Assembly: GCF_029537735.1 (NCBI RefSeq) | Contig: NZ_JARPUQ010000001.1 | Span: 370,965-434,964 of the forward strand | Reading direction: 5' to 3' | Length of the DNA stretch: 64,000 nt | From: Robiginitalea aestuariiviva | Lineage (GTDB): Bacteria; Bacteroidota; Bacteroidia; Flavobacteriales; Flavobacteriaceae | Part shown: positions 27,477-36,398 of the stretch, piece after piece | Layout of the letters: each line of letters starts with the position of its first letter | Position numbering within the stretch: the first letter of the stretch is position 1 | Position numbers and translations under genes: made by a program | The notes under the pieces: model-generated | What the model was told of the DNA's origin: nothing | The model's input: only the letters and a program-made list of their open reading frames with translations | Databases searched by the model: none

Positions 27477-27977
27477 GTGAGACCCAACGTTTTATATCGC
27501 TTGCTGCTGGTCTGCTGCCTGCTGCCGGGCCTGGCCCCGGCCCAGGAAACTGCGGCCGATTCCGTACCGGCCTACCAGGCCCTGGCGGATTCCCTGGCTA
27601 AGGTGAACCGGGTACACGGCCCCTACGTGGGGTTTAACGGGGAAACCACTAACCAGTACCGGAACTTCCTGCAGCTTACCGAAACTGCTAGTGAAGGGCA
27701 ACTCCTTGAACTGTGCAACCACGACAATGCCGTGGTACGCGCCTATGCCTTCTGGGGCCTGGCCCGCAACCAGTTTACCCGCCTGGATTCCCTGCTGCTG
27801 GCCCATGCCCGGGACGAGGCCCCTGTATCCGAGGTACAGGGCGGGGTGATCACCCGCATCCCCCTGGTGGACTTTATGCAATGGGTGGTAGATCCCAACA
27901 TGATGGACACCCGCAGTAAAAAGCTGGACCCGGCCGTCATACGCCGCCTGGCAGAATTGCGGTTTGCGGATCGATAA
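27477..27977 (+). CDS. Secreted HEAT-like hypothetical protein
   Basis: A 166-residue exported protein with a GTG start. The signal peptide, MRPNVLYRLLLVCCLLPGLA followed by PAQ, begins right at this codon, and no other start upstream or nearby would keep it. The mature part contains a stretch resembling one HEAT-type helical repeat (LLELCNHDNAVVRAYAFWGL). I know of no specific function. The start codon lies five bases after a consensus -7 element. Confidence 0.7.
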   Translation: MRPNVLYRLLLVCCLLPGLAPAQETAADSVPAYQALADSLAKVNRVHGPYVGFNGETTNQYRNFLQLTETASEGQLLELCNHDNAVVRAYAFWGLARNQFTRLDSLLLAHARDEAPVSEVQGGVITRIPLVDFMQWVVDPNMMDTRSKKLDPAVIRRLAELRFADR

Positions 27978-28115
27978 GTTACTCCTGCATATTCCGACAG
28001 TTGCATATTATCCCCGAATCAAAACAGTGCCGGGAGTGATTGAGACACATTACCTATCTTGGACGCACAAACCCCATAACGGACCTCCCCGGTTCGAAAC
28101 CTATCCCACCCCGGC

Positions 28116-29177
28116 ATGAAAGCCAAGAAAGAAGTTACCATTTACGACCTGGCCAAAGCCTTGAACTGCTCCGCCTCTACGGTATCGCGTGCGCTTAACA
28201 ACCATAAGAGCATTAGCCAAAAAACGCGGAAGGCTGCACAGGAAATGGCGCGGGCCATGGGCTACCGCCCAAATGTCCTTGCGGCCGGGTTACGGAACAA
28301 CAAGAGCAAAACCATTGGCGTACTGGTATCCCGGATCAACCGCCCCTTTAGTGCCGCACTGATCAGCGGCATAGAGGAAACGGCCCGAAAAGCAGGTTAC
28401 AATGTCCTGATCAGCCAGTCCAGCGACCTTTATGAAAATGAGGTGAGCAACAGCAGGGCCCTTTACGATAGCCGGGTAGCCGGGCTTATTGTTTCCCTGG
28501 CCATGGAAACCCGGGATCTGGAACACTTCCGGAATTTCTCCGACCAGGGCATCCCTATCGTCTTTGTAGACCGGGTTCCCGATGCCTTCGATGCCTGCAG
28601 GGTGGTTATTGACAACTACACAGCAGGGTACCAGGCCACCAAACACCTTATTGACCAGGGCTGTAAACGAATTGCCCATTTTGCCGGCTCACAACACCGT
28701 AACATTTACGACGGTCGGACCAGGGGATACCGGGATGCCCTTAAGGATCACGGCCTTCCTGTGGAAGAGGAACTGATTATTCCGTTTAAGACTCTCAGTT
28801 TTAAGGAGGGTCGTAAGGCCACCAAAAAACTGATGCGACTGGAAAACCCTCCGGATGGGATTTTCTCTGCCAACGATACGGCAGCCGTAGGTGCCATCAT
28901 GTATGCCAAAAAGTTGGGCATTGACGTTCCGGGGCAATTGGCCATCATCGGTTTTAACGATGACCCTATCGCTTCCATCGTGGAGCCCCCCCTGTCTACC
29001 GTTTCCCATCCGGCAGGAAAAATGGGGGAGATTTCCGCCCTGAAGATCGTGGACCAATCGGAAAGCGAAGGGGACACCACCCCTCCGGAAACCATTGTTC
29101 TGGAGACCGAAATCATAGCCCGCCAATCTTCCTTGCGCGAATTCCCCATGCCTGGAACGCCTGCCCTGGACAGGTAG
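28116..29177 (+). CDS. LacI-family transcriptional regulator
   Basis: Sugar-responsive repressor or activator, 353 residues. The N-terminal helix-turn-helix, VTIYDLAKALNCSASTVSRA followed by LNNHKSIS, and the hinge GYRPNVLAAGLRNNKS are diagnostic of the LacI/GalR family. The remainder is a periplasmic-binding-protein fold (IGVLVSRINRPF ... DGIFSANDTAAVGAIMYAKK). The gene sits directly upstream of alpha-glucuronidase and GH43 genes, and a perfect 12-bp palindrome with a central CG, typical of operators of this family, lies in the promoter of the first. It therefore probably responds to a xylan- or glucuronoxylan-derived sugar. The effector is inferred from context only. Confidence 0.93.
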   Translation: MKAKKEVTIYDLAKALNCSASTVSRALNNHKSISQKTRKAAQEMARAMGYRPNVLAAGLRNNKSKTIGVLVSRINRPFSAALISGIEETARKAGYNVLISQSSDLYENEVSNSRALYDSRVAGLIVSLAMETRDLEHFRNFSDQGIPIVFVDRVPDAFDACRVVIDNYTAGYQATKHLIDQGCKRIAHFAGSQHRNIYDGRTRGYRDALKDHGLPVEEELIIPFKTLSFKEGRKATKKLMRLENPPDGIFSANDTAAVGAIMYAKKLGIDVPGQLAIIGFNDDPIASIVEPPLSTVSHPAGKMGEISALKIVDQSESEGDTTPPETIVLETEIIARQSSLREFPMPGTPALDR

Positions 29178-29287
29178 CCAGGCAACGGTGCAAGCGCACT
29201 GAACCAGTCCCTTATGCCGCTAATGCTCCGGCAGTTGTGCCGCATCATTTTTTGGGGCAATCGTACATTTCGACAGCAATTTTGATG

Positions 29288-29295
29288 TACCTTAG
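29288..29295 (+). promoter_or_regulatory. Candidate -7 element of the GH67-GH43 operon
   Basis: TACCTTAG is a near match to TAnnTTTG. It lies 12 bases before the LacI-type palindrome, so the operator would cover the start of transcription. The -33 element is not clear. Confidence 0.45.
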
Positions 29296-29307
29296 CGAAT
29301 GGCTTTC

Positions 29308-29319
29308 GCAATCGATTGC
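29308..29319. promoter_or_regulatory. LacI-type operator upstream of alpha-glucuronidase
   Basis: GCAATCGATTGC is a perfect 12-bp palindrome with the central CG step into which LacI-family hinge helices insert. It lies just after the predicted -7 element and 53 bases before the chosen GH67 start, an effective position for repression. The neighbouring lacI-type gene is the obvious candidate binder. Confidence 0.65.
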
Positions 29320-29372
29320 ATCCTAAAATACCTTATCCCTTGCCTTGTACCAGGGCTCCAAATGAAACAGAC

Positions 29373-31592
29373 ATGGTTGGTTTCTTCAGACGCATCCGTT
29401 TAACGGCCTCTTTTTGCCCCATTTCAGGGCTGCTTGTGTTGATTTTCACCCTTATTCCCTTCACATCAGTGACCGCCCAGGCCGGCCCGGGCGACGGCTA
29501 TGACTTGTGGCTCGATTACCAACCCGTGTCCGATACAGCCCTGCTGCTGGATTATCAACAACAACTCCTGCGTATCCAGGCCCCGGAAGGTGACGGTACC
29601 CCCAGGGTAATCCGCGAGGAATTGCAACAGGGCCTGAGTACCATGCTGGGCCGGGAACCTGTTTTCGAAACCCGGGATGCCTCCCGGGCAGGGCTGGTGG
29701 TGATGCCCTACGAAGCACTCCCGGAATCCCTGCGCAAAAACATCCCTGCCCCCGAAGCGGGAATAGAAACCTACCGGATCCACAGGGTGCAAAAAGGAAA
29801 ACACCGCCCGCTGGTGGTGACCGCCCATGGCGATAGCGGGTTGCTATACGGCACCTTCCACCTGCTGCGCCTGCTGCAGATGCACCAGCCCCTGGCAAGA
29901 CTGGATCTTTCGGAAGCACCCCGTACGGATATTCGAATGCTCAACCACTGGGACAACCTGGATCGCACTATCGAACGTGGGTATTCCGGCTTCTCCATCT
30001 GGAACTGGCAAACCCTCCCGGACTATATCGACCCGCGCTATATGGATTATGCACGCGCCAATGCCTCTGTCGGCATCAATGGTACAGCCCTGACCAGCGT
30101 AAACGCCAACGCCCTGATCCTGACCCCCCATTACCTGGAAAAAGTTAAGGCCCTCGCAGATCTGTTCCGCCCCTACGGACTGAAGGTATACCTGACCGCA
30201 CGGTTTTCGGCCCCCATGGAAATAGGCGGCCTTTCCACCGCCGACCCGCTGGACCCCGGGGTTATTGCCTGGTGGAGACAGAAAGCCGACGAGATTTACG
30301 CCATGGTCCCGGACTTTGGGGGCTTCCTGGTAAAAGCCAATTCAGAAGGACAACCCGGGCCCCAGAATTATGGCAGAACGCACCTGGACGGGGCCAATAT
30401 GCTGGCAGACGCCGTGGCACCCCATGGTGGGGTGATCATGTGGCGGGCCTTTGTCTATTCGGAACACGACCCCACGGACCGGGCCAAACAGGCCTACAGC
30501 GAATTTGTGCCCTACGACGGGAAGTTCCGCGACAACGTCCTGCTCCAGGTTAAAAACGGCCCCATAGACTTCCAGCCCAGGGAACCCTTCCACCCCATGT
30601 TCGGGGCCATGGAGCACACCCCGCTCATGATGGAGTTCCAGATCACCAAAGAATACCTGGGGTTTGCCACCCACCTGGTTTACCTGCCCAAACTTTTCGA
30701 AGAAACCCTGCAATCGGACACCTACCGCAAGGGAAAAGGATCTACCGTTTCAAAGGTGGTAGACGGCAGCCTTTTCGGCAACCGGCTAACCGGAATGGCC
30801 GGGGTGTCGAATATCGGTACGGACTACAACTGGACCGGACACCTTTTCGGGCAGGCAGACTGGTACGGCTTTGGCCGTCTGGCCTGGGATCCGGACCTGT
30901 CTTCCGAAACCATTGCCGGGGAATGGTTGCGATGCACCTTCTCGAACGACCCCGGGGTGATAGCACCTTTAAAGGCCATGATGCTGGAATCCCGGGAAGC
31001 CGTAGTCAACTATATGAATCCCCTGGGGCTGCACCACATTTTTGATACCGGACACCACTATGGGCCAGGCCCCTGGGTGGATAATCTCTCCCGCCCGGAA
31101 TGGAACCCGGTGTATTACCACCAGGCGGATGCCGAAGGTATCGGCTTTGACCGGACGGCCACGGGCAGTGACGCCCTGTCTCAATATGCCCCGGAGGTGG
31201 CCCGTTATTTTGGCAACCTGGAGACCTGTCCGGAAGAATACCTGCTCTGGTTCCACCACCTGCCCTGGGATTACCCGCTAAAAAACGGACGCACCCTTTG
31301 GGACAACCTGGGGATGAAATACCAGCAAGGGGTAGACCAGGTTCGGGAGATGATCTTGACCTGGGAAAGCCTGGAGTCGCAAATACCCCCGGAACGGTAT
31401 CGGCAGGTACACATGCTACTGGGGATCCAGCTTAAGGAAGCCCAGTGGTGGCGCGATGCCTGCATGCTGTATTTCCAAACCTTCTCCGGGCGGGAATTCC
31501 CCCCGGAAATGGAACCCCCGCAACACACCCTGGAATATTACAAGTCCCTGAAATTCCCTTATGCCCCGGGCATCCGCCCCAGGTGGAACTAA
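29373..31592 (+). CDS. Alpha-glucuronidase, GH67
   Basis: Glycoside hydrolase that removes (4-O-methyl)-glucuronic acid from the ends of glucuronoxylan oligosaccharides. It has 739 residues from the ATG at 29373. The ORF could open at a TTG at 29316, but that codon is inside the operator palindrome. The start used gives a signal peptide (MVGFFRRIRLTASF ... FTSVTAQ), so the enzyme is periplasmic. GH67 marks include SGFSIWNWQTLPDYIDPRYM, the acid-region KANSEGQPGP, GPIDFQPREP and MMEFQITKEYLG. These correspond to the conserved catalytic Glu and the Asp/Glu base pair of the family. It is co-directional with the GH43 gene 12 bases downstream. Confidence 0.93.
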   Translation: MVGFFRRIRLTASFCPISGLLVLIFTLIPFTSVTAQAGPGDGYDLWLDYQPVSDTALLLDYQQQLLRIQAPEGDGTPRVIREELQQGLSTMLGREPVFETRDASRAGLVVMPYEALPESLRKNIPAPEAGIETYRIHRVQKGKHRPLVVTAHGDSGLLYGTFHLLRLLQMHQPLARLDLSEAPRTDIRMLNHWDNLDRTIERGYSGFSIWNWQTLPDYIDPRYMDYARANASVGINGTALTSVNANALILTPHYLEKVKALADLFRPYGLKVYLTARFSAPMEIGGLSTADPLDPGVIAWWRQKADEIYAMVPDFGGFLVKANSEGQPGPQNYGRTHLDGANMLADAVAPHGGVIMWRAFVYSEHDPTDRAKQAYSEFVPYDGKFRDNVLLQVKNGPIDFQPREPFHPMFGAMEHTPLMMEFQITKEYLGFATHLVYLPKLFEETLQSDTYRKGKGSTVSKVVDGSLFGNRLTGMAGVSNIGTDYNWTGHLFGQADWYGFGRLAWDPDLSSETIAGEWLRCTFSNDPGVIAPLKAMMLESREAVVNYMNPLGLHHIFDTGHHYGPGPWVDNLSRPEWNPVYYHQADAEGIGFDRTATGSDALSQYAPEVARYFGNLETCPEEYLLWFHHLPWDYPLKNGRTLWDNLGMKYQQGVDQVREMILTWESLESQIPPERYRQVHMLLGIQLKEAQWWRDACMLYFQTFSGREFPPEMEPPQHTLEYYKSLKFPYAPGIRPRWN

Positions 31593-31604
31593 ATCCTATC
31601 CGTT

Positions 31605-32720
31605 ATGAAGAATCAAGCAAACTCCTTCCGGAAACTCACCTGCCTCCTGCCCGCTATGGCTATCCTGCTGGGGAGTATTTCCTGTATGGACAGAACCGAT
31701 AAAACTGCCGCCGAGGCCAGCCAGGCCATGCAGGAAGAACCTGCCGGGGACAACGTTGTATATGAACTCACCCGTGACCTGTACACCGCAGACCCCTCCG
31801 CACACGTGTTTGAAGGCAAAATCTACGTCTACCCCTCCCACGATTATGAGTCCGGCATCCCCCAAGACGACCTGGGAAGCCACTTTAACATGAAGGACTA
31901 CCATGTATTCTCCATGGACAGCGTGGGCGGGCCCGTAACGGACCACGGCGTAGCCCTGGACCTTGCAGACGTCCCCTGGGCCGGCCGGCAGATGTGGGCC
32001 CCGGATGCAGCCCATAAAGGGGATACCTATTATTTCTATTTCCCGGTAAAGGATAAGGAAGATATTTTCCGGATCGGGGTAGCCACCGCCTCCAATCCCG
32101 CGGGGCCCTTTTCGGCCCGGGAAAATCCCATTGCCGGCAGCTACAGCATGGACCCCGCCGTGTTCCAGGACGGGGAGGATTACTATATGTATTTTGGCGG
32201 CATCTGGGGTGGGCAACTCCAGCGATGGAAAGACGGGGAATACCACGGGGAGGACGTTTACCCGGCAGACGACCAGCCGGCCCTGGCACCCAAGGTGGCC
32301 AAAATGGCCGATGACCTTTTGGAATTTGCGGAACCCCCCAGGGATGTCCTTATTGTGGACGCCGGGGGCAACCCCATTACTGCAGGAGATAATGAGCGCC
32401 GCTTCTTTGAGGCCGCCTGGGTGCACCAATACGAAGGCACCTACTACCTCTCCTACTCTACCGGAGACACCCACAACATCGCCTATGCCACCGCAGACAA
32501 CCCTTATGGCCCCTTTATCTACCGGGGGGTACTACTCAGGCCCGTACTGGGCTGGACCAACCACCACTCCATCGTGCAGTACAAAGGGGATTGGTGGCTG
32601 TTTTTCCACGACAGCTCCATGAGTGGCGGCCAGACCCACCTGCGCAATGTGAAGTACACCCGCCTGCACCACAATGCTGACGGGACCATCCGTACCGTAG
32701 ACGCCCTGGTCGAACCCTGA
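31605..32720 (+). CDS. GH43-family glycosidase lipoprotein
   Basis: Five-bladed beta-propeller glycoside hydrolase, probably a beta-xylosidase or alpha-arabinofuranosidase acting on xylan side chains or oligomers. It has 371 residues. The N-terminus ends in LLGSISC, a lipobox with cysteine near position 26, so it is membrane-anchored. Three expected acidic positions are visible: Asp in YTADPSAHVF, Asp in YSMDPAVFQDG and Glu in FFEAAWVHQYEG. The last matches the general acid position. It follows the GH67 gene in one operon. The exact substrate within GH43 is not resolvable here. Confidence 0.88.
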   Translation: MKNQANSFRKLTCLLPAMAILLGSISCMDRTDKTAAEASQAMQEEPAGDNVVYELTRDLYTADPSAHVFEGKIYVYPSHDYESGIPQDDLGSHFNMKDYHVFSMDSVGGPVTDHGVALDLADVPWAGRQMWAPDAAHKGDTYYFYFPVKDKEDIFRIGVATASNPAGPFSARENPIAGSYSMDPAVFQDGEDYYMYFGGIWGGQLQRWKDGEYHGEDVYPADDQPALAPKVAKMADDLLEFAEPPRDVLIVDAGGNPITAGDNERRFFEAAWVHQYEGTYYLSYSTGDTHNIAYATADNPYGPFIYRGVLLRPVLGWTNHHSIVQYKGDWWLFFHDSSMSGGQTHLRNVKYTRLHHNADGTIRTVDALVEP

Positions 32721-32750
32721 TCCCTGTGCACCAACCGCAACAAAATAAAG

Positions 32751-32785
32751 AGCCCCCGAACGCATTTGCATCCGGGGGCTTTCTC
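32751..32785. terminator. Terminator between the GH43 gene and tRNA-Gln
   Basis: Stem AGCCCCCG (32751-32758) with CGGGGGCT (32773-32780), 14-base loop. The T-runs are interrupted on both strands (TTTCTCT; CTTTATTTTG), so strength is moderate. It can serve the GH43 gene and tRNA-Gln, which converge. Confidence 0.7.
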
Positions 32786-32787
32786 TG

Positions 32788-32859
32788 TTGGCCCACTAGG
32801 ACTCGAACCTAGAATGACTGAACCAAAATCAGTAGTGTTGCCAATTACACCATGGGCCA
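32788..32859 (-). tRNA. tRNA-Gln (TTG)
   Basis: Minus-strand cloverleaf of 72 bases including the discriminator A. The 7-bp acceptor stem is TGGCCCA with TGGGCCA, the D arm includes GGTGTAATTGGCAAC, the anticodon stem ACTGA/TCAGT carries loop TTTTGGT (anticodon TTG), and the T arm is CTAGG-TTCGAGT-CCTAG. The 3' CCA is not encoded. Confidence 0.95.
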
Positions 32860-32874
32860 GAGCCTTAGGAGCGG

Positions 32875-32905
32875 CAAATTTAAAACAAAGTTTGATTACG
32901 CCAAA
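32875..32905 (-). promoter_or_regulatory. Promoter of tRNA-Gln
   Basis: On the minus strand TTTG (32905-32902), 19-base spacer, TAAATTTG (32882-32875), 15 bases upstream of the tRNA 5' end. A full consensus match. Confidence 0.75.
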
Positions 32906-33023
32906 CAAAAAATAATGCCAATTCGCCCCGGACGGGCCAATGCCCTGTTAAACCTTTCACACAGAAGGGGCGGAAATGGGGGTTATTTACTAAATTCGCC
33001 CAAAGTCCGATAAAGCAGCCTAC

Positions 33024-36000
33024 ATGTTTGCGAAAAACTTCCAGCGATGGAACACCCTTACCGGGTGGTTCGTTTTCCTGATTACCTTCATCACCTATTA
33101 CCTCACCACCGAACCTACCGGCAGCTTCTGGGATGCCGGGGAATACATCGCCACCTCGGCCAAACTGCAGGTGGCCCACCCGCCCGGGGCACCCTTCTTT
33201 CAAATGTTGGGGGCCTTTTTTGCCCTATTTGCCCCCAATGCGGAACAGGTGGCCTTTATGGTAAATCTGATGTCCGGGGTCTCTTCGGCCTTTGCCCTGC
33301 TTTTTATGTTCTGGACGCTTACCAACCTCAGTCGTAAACTCACCGGCTGGCACACGCCCACCAACCCCCAGGCTCTGGTGTTGCTGGGGGCCGGGGCAGT
33401 AGGCTGCCTGAGCCTGGCCTATTCGGATAGTTTCTGGTTTAACGCTGTGGAAACCGAGGTGTATGCCATGGCCAGCCTGATTATGTCGCTCTTGCTCTGG
33501 CTGGGCCTGAAATGGACGGACAACCTGGACGACCCGCGCGGGAATCGCTACCTGGTGCTGATCTCCTTCGTGATCGGGTTAACCTTCGGGATCCAGTTTA
33601 TGGGCTTCCTGGCCATCCCTTCCATCGGGTTGCTCTACTATTTCAAACGTTACGACCGGATTACCCCTTTAAATTTCATCCTGGCCAACGCCGCCGTGAT
33701 CGGGGTGTTGATCCTGGTGTATAAATTTTCCCTGACCTACGTCTTGATGTTCTTTGGCTGGGGCGAGGTCTTCTTTGTAAACGACATTGGCCTCCCCTTC
33801 AATTCCGGAACCATAATTATCGGGTTGGTTTTTGCCGCAGCCTTTTATTTTGGATTGCGGTATACGCGCCGCAACAATTATATAAAGGCCAATACCCTTA
33901 TCCTTTGTGGTCTCTTTATGTTCCTCGGCTTCTCCTCCTGGCTGATGCTGCCCATCCGGGCCAACGCCAATGTGGTGATTAACGAGAACAACCCCGCAGA
34001 TGCCCGGGCTCTGCTGGCCTATTACAACCGGGAACAATACCCAGGGGTAGACAGTCCCATTTACGGGGCCTACTTTTCGGACCGTTTTGCAGAAGCCGGC
34101 CCCAACCGGGACGACAAGCCCAAATACGAACAGGATACCAAAACCGGCAAATACGTGGTGGTGAACCACTATGAAGAAGCCCTGCCCGGGCCCAACCCGG
34201 AGCATGTTGGCCTGCTACCCCGCATGTGGAGCGACCAGCACGCCGAAAACTACATGCGCTACTTTGGCCCCCTGGAATTTTCCGTAACCGAGAACAATGC
34301 GGAACTCCGGGCTGCCGCCCAGCAAATGCGCGATGGCCTGGCCAACGGGGAAATTGACGAACAACAATACATCGGCTTTTTGAACCGCTTTCGGGACTAC
34401 CTGGAAGTGCACCCTCCCAGCCTGGGGCAGAACCTGGATTACATGTTCCGCTTCCAGTTCGGGTATATGTACTGGCGGTATTTCCTCTGGAACTTTGTGG
34501 GCAAACAGGACGATAAACAGGGCCGCTACAACGGCAACGGGGAGTGGATTAGCGGCATCCCCTTTGTAGACAGCCTCTTTAAAGGCACCCAGGCCAACCT
34601 GCCCCAGGACCAACTGGACAACAAGGGCCGGAACACCTATTTCTTCCTGCCCCTGATCCTGGGGATCATCGGGCTGATCTTCCAGCTGAGCCGGAACCCG
34701 AAACAATTCTGGGTGCTGCTGGTATTCTTCCTCTTTACCGGCCTGGCCATACAGTTCTACACCAACCCCTATATCTTCCAGCCGCGGGAACGGGACTATT
34801 CCCTGGTGGGTTCCTTCTACATCTTCGCCATCTGGATCGGAATGGGCGTGGTAGGCCTGTATGAGGAATTTAAAAAATGGATAACCCCAAAAATCTGGGC
34901 CCCGGTCATTACCCTGGTGTGCCTGCTGGCCGTACCCGCGGTAATGGCATACCAGAACTGGGACGACCACGACCGTTCCGGGCGCTATACCGCCCGGGCC
35001 GCCGCCAAATCCTATCTGGACAGCTGCCAGGAAGATGCAGGGGCCATGCTCTTTACCATTGGGGACAACGATACCTTCCCCCTGTGGTATGTGCAGGAAA
35101 TCGAGAAATACCGCACCGATGTGCGCGTTATCTGTACCAGCCTGTTTGCCACGGACTGGTATGTAGACCAGATGAAACGGCAGGCGTACGAGAGTGACCC
35201 CATCCCTTCCCAGCTCACCCACAACCTGTATCGCTACGGTAACCGGGACGTGATTTACCACCAGGCCCTGACCGAGAACCGTTGGGATATCCGGGACTTT
35301 ATGAACTGGATTGGCAGCGACAGGCCCGAAACCAAGATGCGATCCTACCTGGAGCGGGTGGGGGCAGACCCCTCCCAATACCCGGAGAGCACCCTGGAAA
35401 CCGTATTTTACCCCACCAACAAGATCCGGGTGCCGGTAAACAAGGAAAACGTACTGGCCTCCGGCCTGGTCAAAGCCAAGGATTCGGCCCTTATTGTGGA
35501 TTACATCGACATTGACCTGCCCGGAGTCCTGCCCAAGCACCGCATCCTGATGCTGGACATCCTGGCCAATAACGACTGGAAACGTCCCATTTATTTCTCC
35601 GGGGGCAGCTTTGACCGGGCGGAATACATCTGGATGAAGGAATACCTCCAACTGGACGGGATGGCGTACAAACTGGTCCCTATCCGCACGGAAAACCGGA
35701 ACAGCTTCGAAATGGGCCGCATCGACACAGACCTGATGTACGATGTAGTCATGGGCTGGGACTGGGGCAACTCCGGCAGCCCGGAGATATACCACGATCC
35801 TCAGACCCGTTCGCAAGGGCTCTCCATGCGCGCCAACCTGGCCCGTCTGGTGGAGGCGCTCATTGCCGAGAACAAAATTGAACGGGCCCGGGAAGTCATT
35901 GACCTGGCTATGGAAAAAATGCCCGTGGCCTACTATGATTTTTACACCTTTGTGGAGCCTTTCGTAGACGGCTACTACAAGGTGGGCGCCACCGAAAAGG

Positions 36001-36365
36001 CCCGGGAACTGTACGCACAGCTGAAGGCCATTTATCTGGACCGGCTGGACTACTATGCCGGGATGCCCCTGGATGAGCAATACGACAAGGCCGAAGCCAT
36101 CCTGGACAATCTGGAGGGCTTTAAGCGCATTACGGATATCCTGATTGCCAACCAGGACGACACCCTGGCCGAAACGGAAACCAACCTCTTTAACGAGCAG
36201 TTTGACCGCTTTGCCATTTTCGGGCAGCGCAGCCTGCTGCAGGACCTGGAAAGTCAGGGGGTTCCGGACACCACCGGAGAAACACCTGCAGGGATGGATA
36301 CCACTACTTCAGCCACGGACGGGACGGAGGTAGTTCCGGACAGCCTGGCGCAGGTGCCGGAATAA
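33024..36365 (+). CDS. DUF2723 (GT117) polytopic membrane glycosyltransferase
   Basis: Large membrane protein of 1113 residues in the family formerly DUF2723, now grouped as glycosyltransferase GT117 with relatives such as TMEM260. The N-terminal motif TTEPTGSFWDAGEYIATSAK and AHPPGAPFF, with an Asp-Glu pair in the first extracytoplasmic loop, is the hallmark of GT-C type enzymes, which use lipid-linked sugars. About twelve membrane helices follow up to residue ~650. The rest is a periplasmic region with DNDTFPLWYVQEIEKYR and, near 940-1030, helical TPR-like repeats. It likely transfers sugars to exported proteins, possibly O-glycosylation as known in Bacteroidota, but the exact substrate is not known. 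The last ~40 residues are a T/D/P-rich tail. Confidence 0.88.
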   Translation: MFAKNFQRWNTLTGWFVFLITFITYYLTTEPTGSFWDAGEYIATSAKLQVAHPPGAPFFQMLGAFFALFAPNAEQVAFMVNLMSGVSSAFALLFMFWTLTNLSRKLTGWHTPTNPQALVLLGAGAVGCLSLAYSDSFWFNAVETEVYAMASLIMSLLLWLGLKWTDNLDDPRGNRYLVLISFVIGLTFGIQFMGFLAIPSIGLLYYFKRYDRITPLNFILANAAVIGVLILVYKFSLTYVLMFFGWGEVFFVNDIGLPFNSGTIIIGLVFAAAFYFGLRYTRRNNYIKANTLILCGLFMFLGFSSWLMLPIRANANVVINENNPADARALLAYYNREQYPGVDSPIYGAYFSDRFAEAGPNRDDKPKYEQDTKTGKYVVVNHYEEALPGPNPEHVGLLPRMWSDQHAENYMRYFGPLEFSVTENNAELRAAAQQMRDGLANGEIDEQQYIGFLNRFRDYLEVHPPSLGQNLDYMFRFQFGYMYWRYFLWNFVGKQDDKQGRYNGNGEWISGIPFVDSLFKGTQANLPQDQLDNKGRNTYFFLPLILGIIGLIFQLSRNPKQFWVLLVFFLFTGLAIQFYTNPYIFQPRERDYSLVGSFYIFAIWIGMGVVGLYEEFKKWITPKIWAPVITLVCLLAVPAVMAYQNWDDHDRSGRYTARAAAKSYLDSCQEDAGAMLFTIGDNDTFPLWYVQEIEKYRTDVRVICTSLFATDWYVDQMKRQAYESDPIPSQLTHNLYRYGNRDVIYHQALTENRWDIRDFMNWIGSDRPETKMRSYLERVGADPSQYPESTLETVFYPTNKIRVPVNKENVLASGLVKAKDSALIVDYIDIDLPGVLPKHRILMLDILANNDWKRPIYFSGGSFDRAEYIWMKEYLQLDGMAYKLVPIRTENRNSFEMGRIDTDLMYDVVMGWDWGNSGSPEIYHDPQTRSQGLSMRANLARLVEALIAENKIERAREVIDLAMEKMPVAYYDFYTFVEPFVDGYYKVGATEKARELYAQLKAIYLDRLDYYAGMPLDEQYDKAEAILDNLEGFKRITDILIANQDDTLAETETNLFNEQFDRFAIFGQRSLLQDLESQGVPDTTGETPAGMDTTTSATDGTEVVPDSLAQVPE

Positions 36366-36368
36366 AAT

Positions 36369-36386
36369 GCCCTATTGCCATAGGGC
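36369..36386. terminator. Hairpin between convergent genes
   Basis: Perfect 7-bp stem GCCCTAT (36369-36375) with ATAGGGC (36380-36386), loop TGCC. No T-run follows on either strand, so it may be a weak or factor-dependent terminator. Confidence 0.45.
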
Positions 36387-36398
36387 GCACTGAGGAAT

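Noticed and set aside
29316-29372. TTG start for the GH67 gene, 19 codons upstream
   Set aside because: The codon lies inside the operator palindrome and the extra residues spoil the signal peptide; the ATG at 29373 fits both.
34215-36080. Minus-strand ORF of 621 codons
   Set aside because: Antisense shadow of the DUF2723 gene. High GC at third positions suppresses stop codons on the opposite strand.
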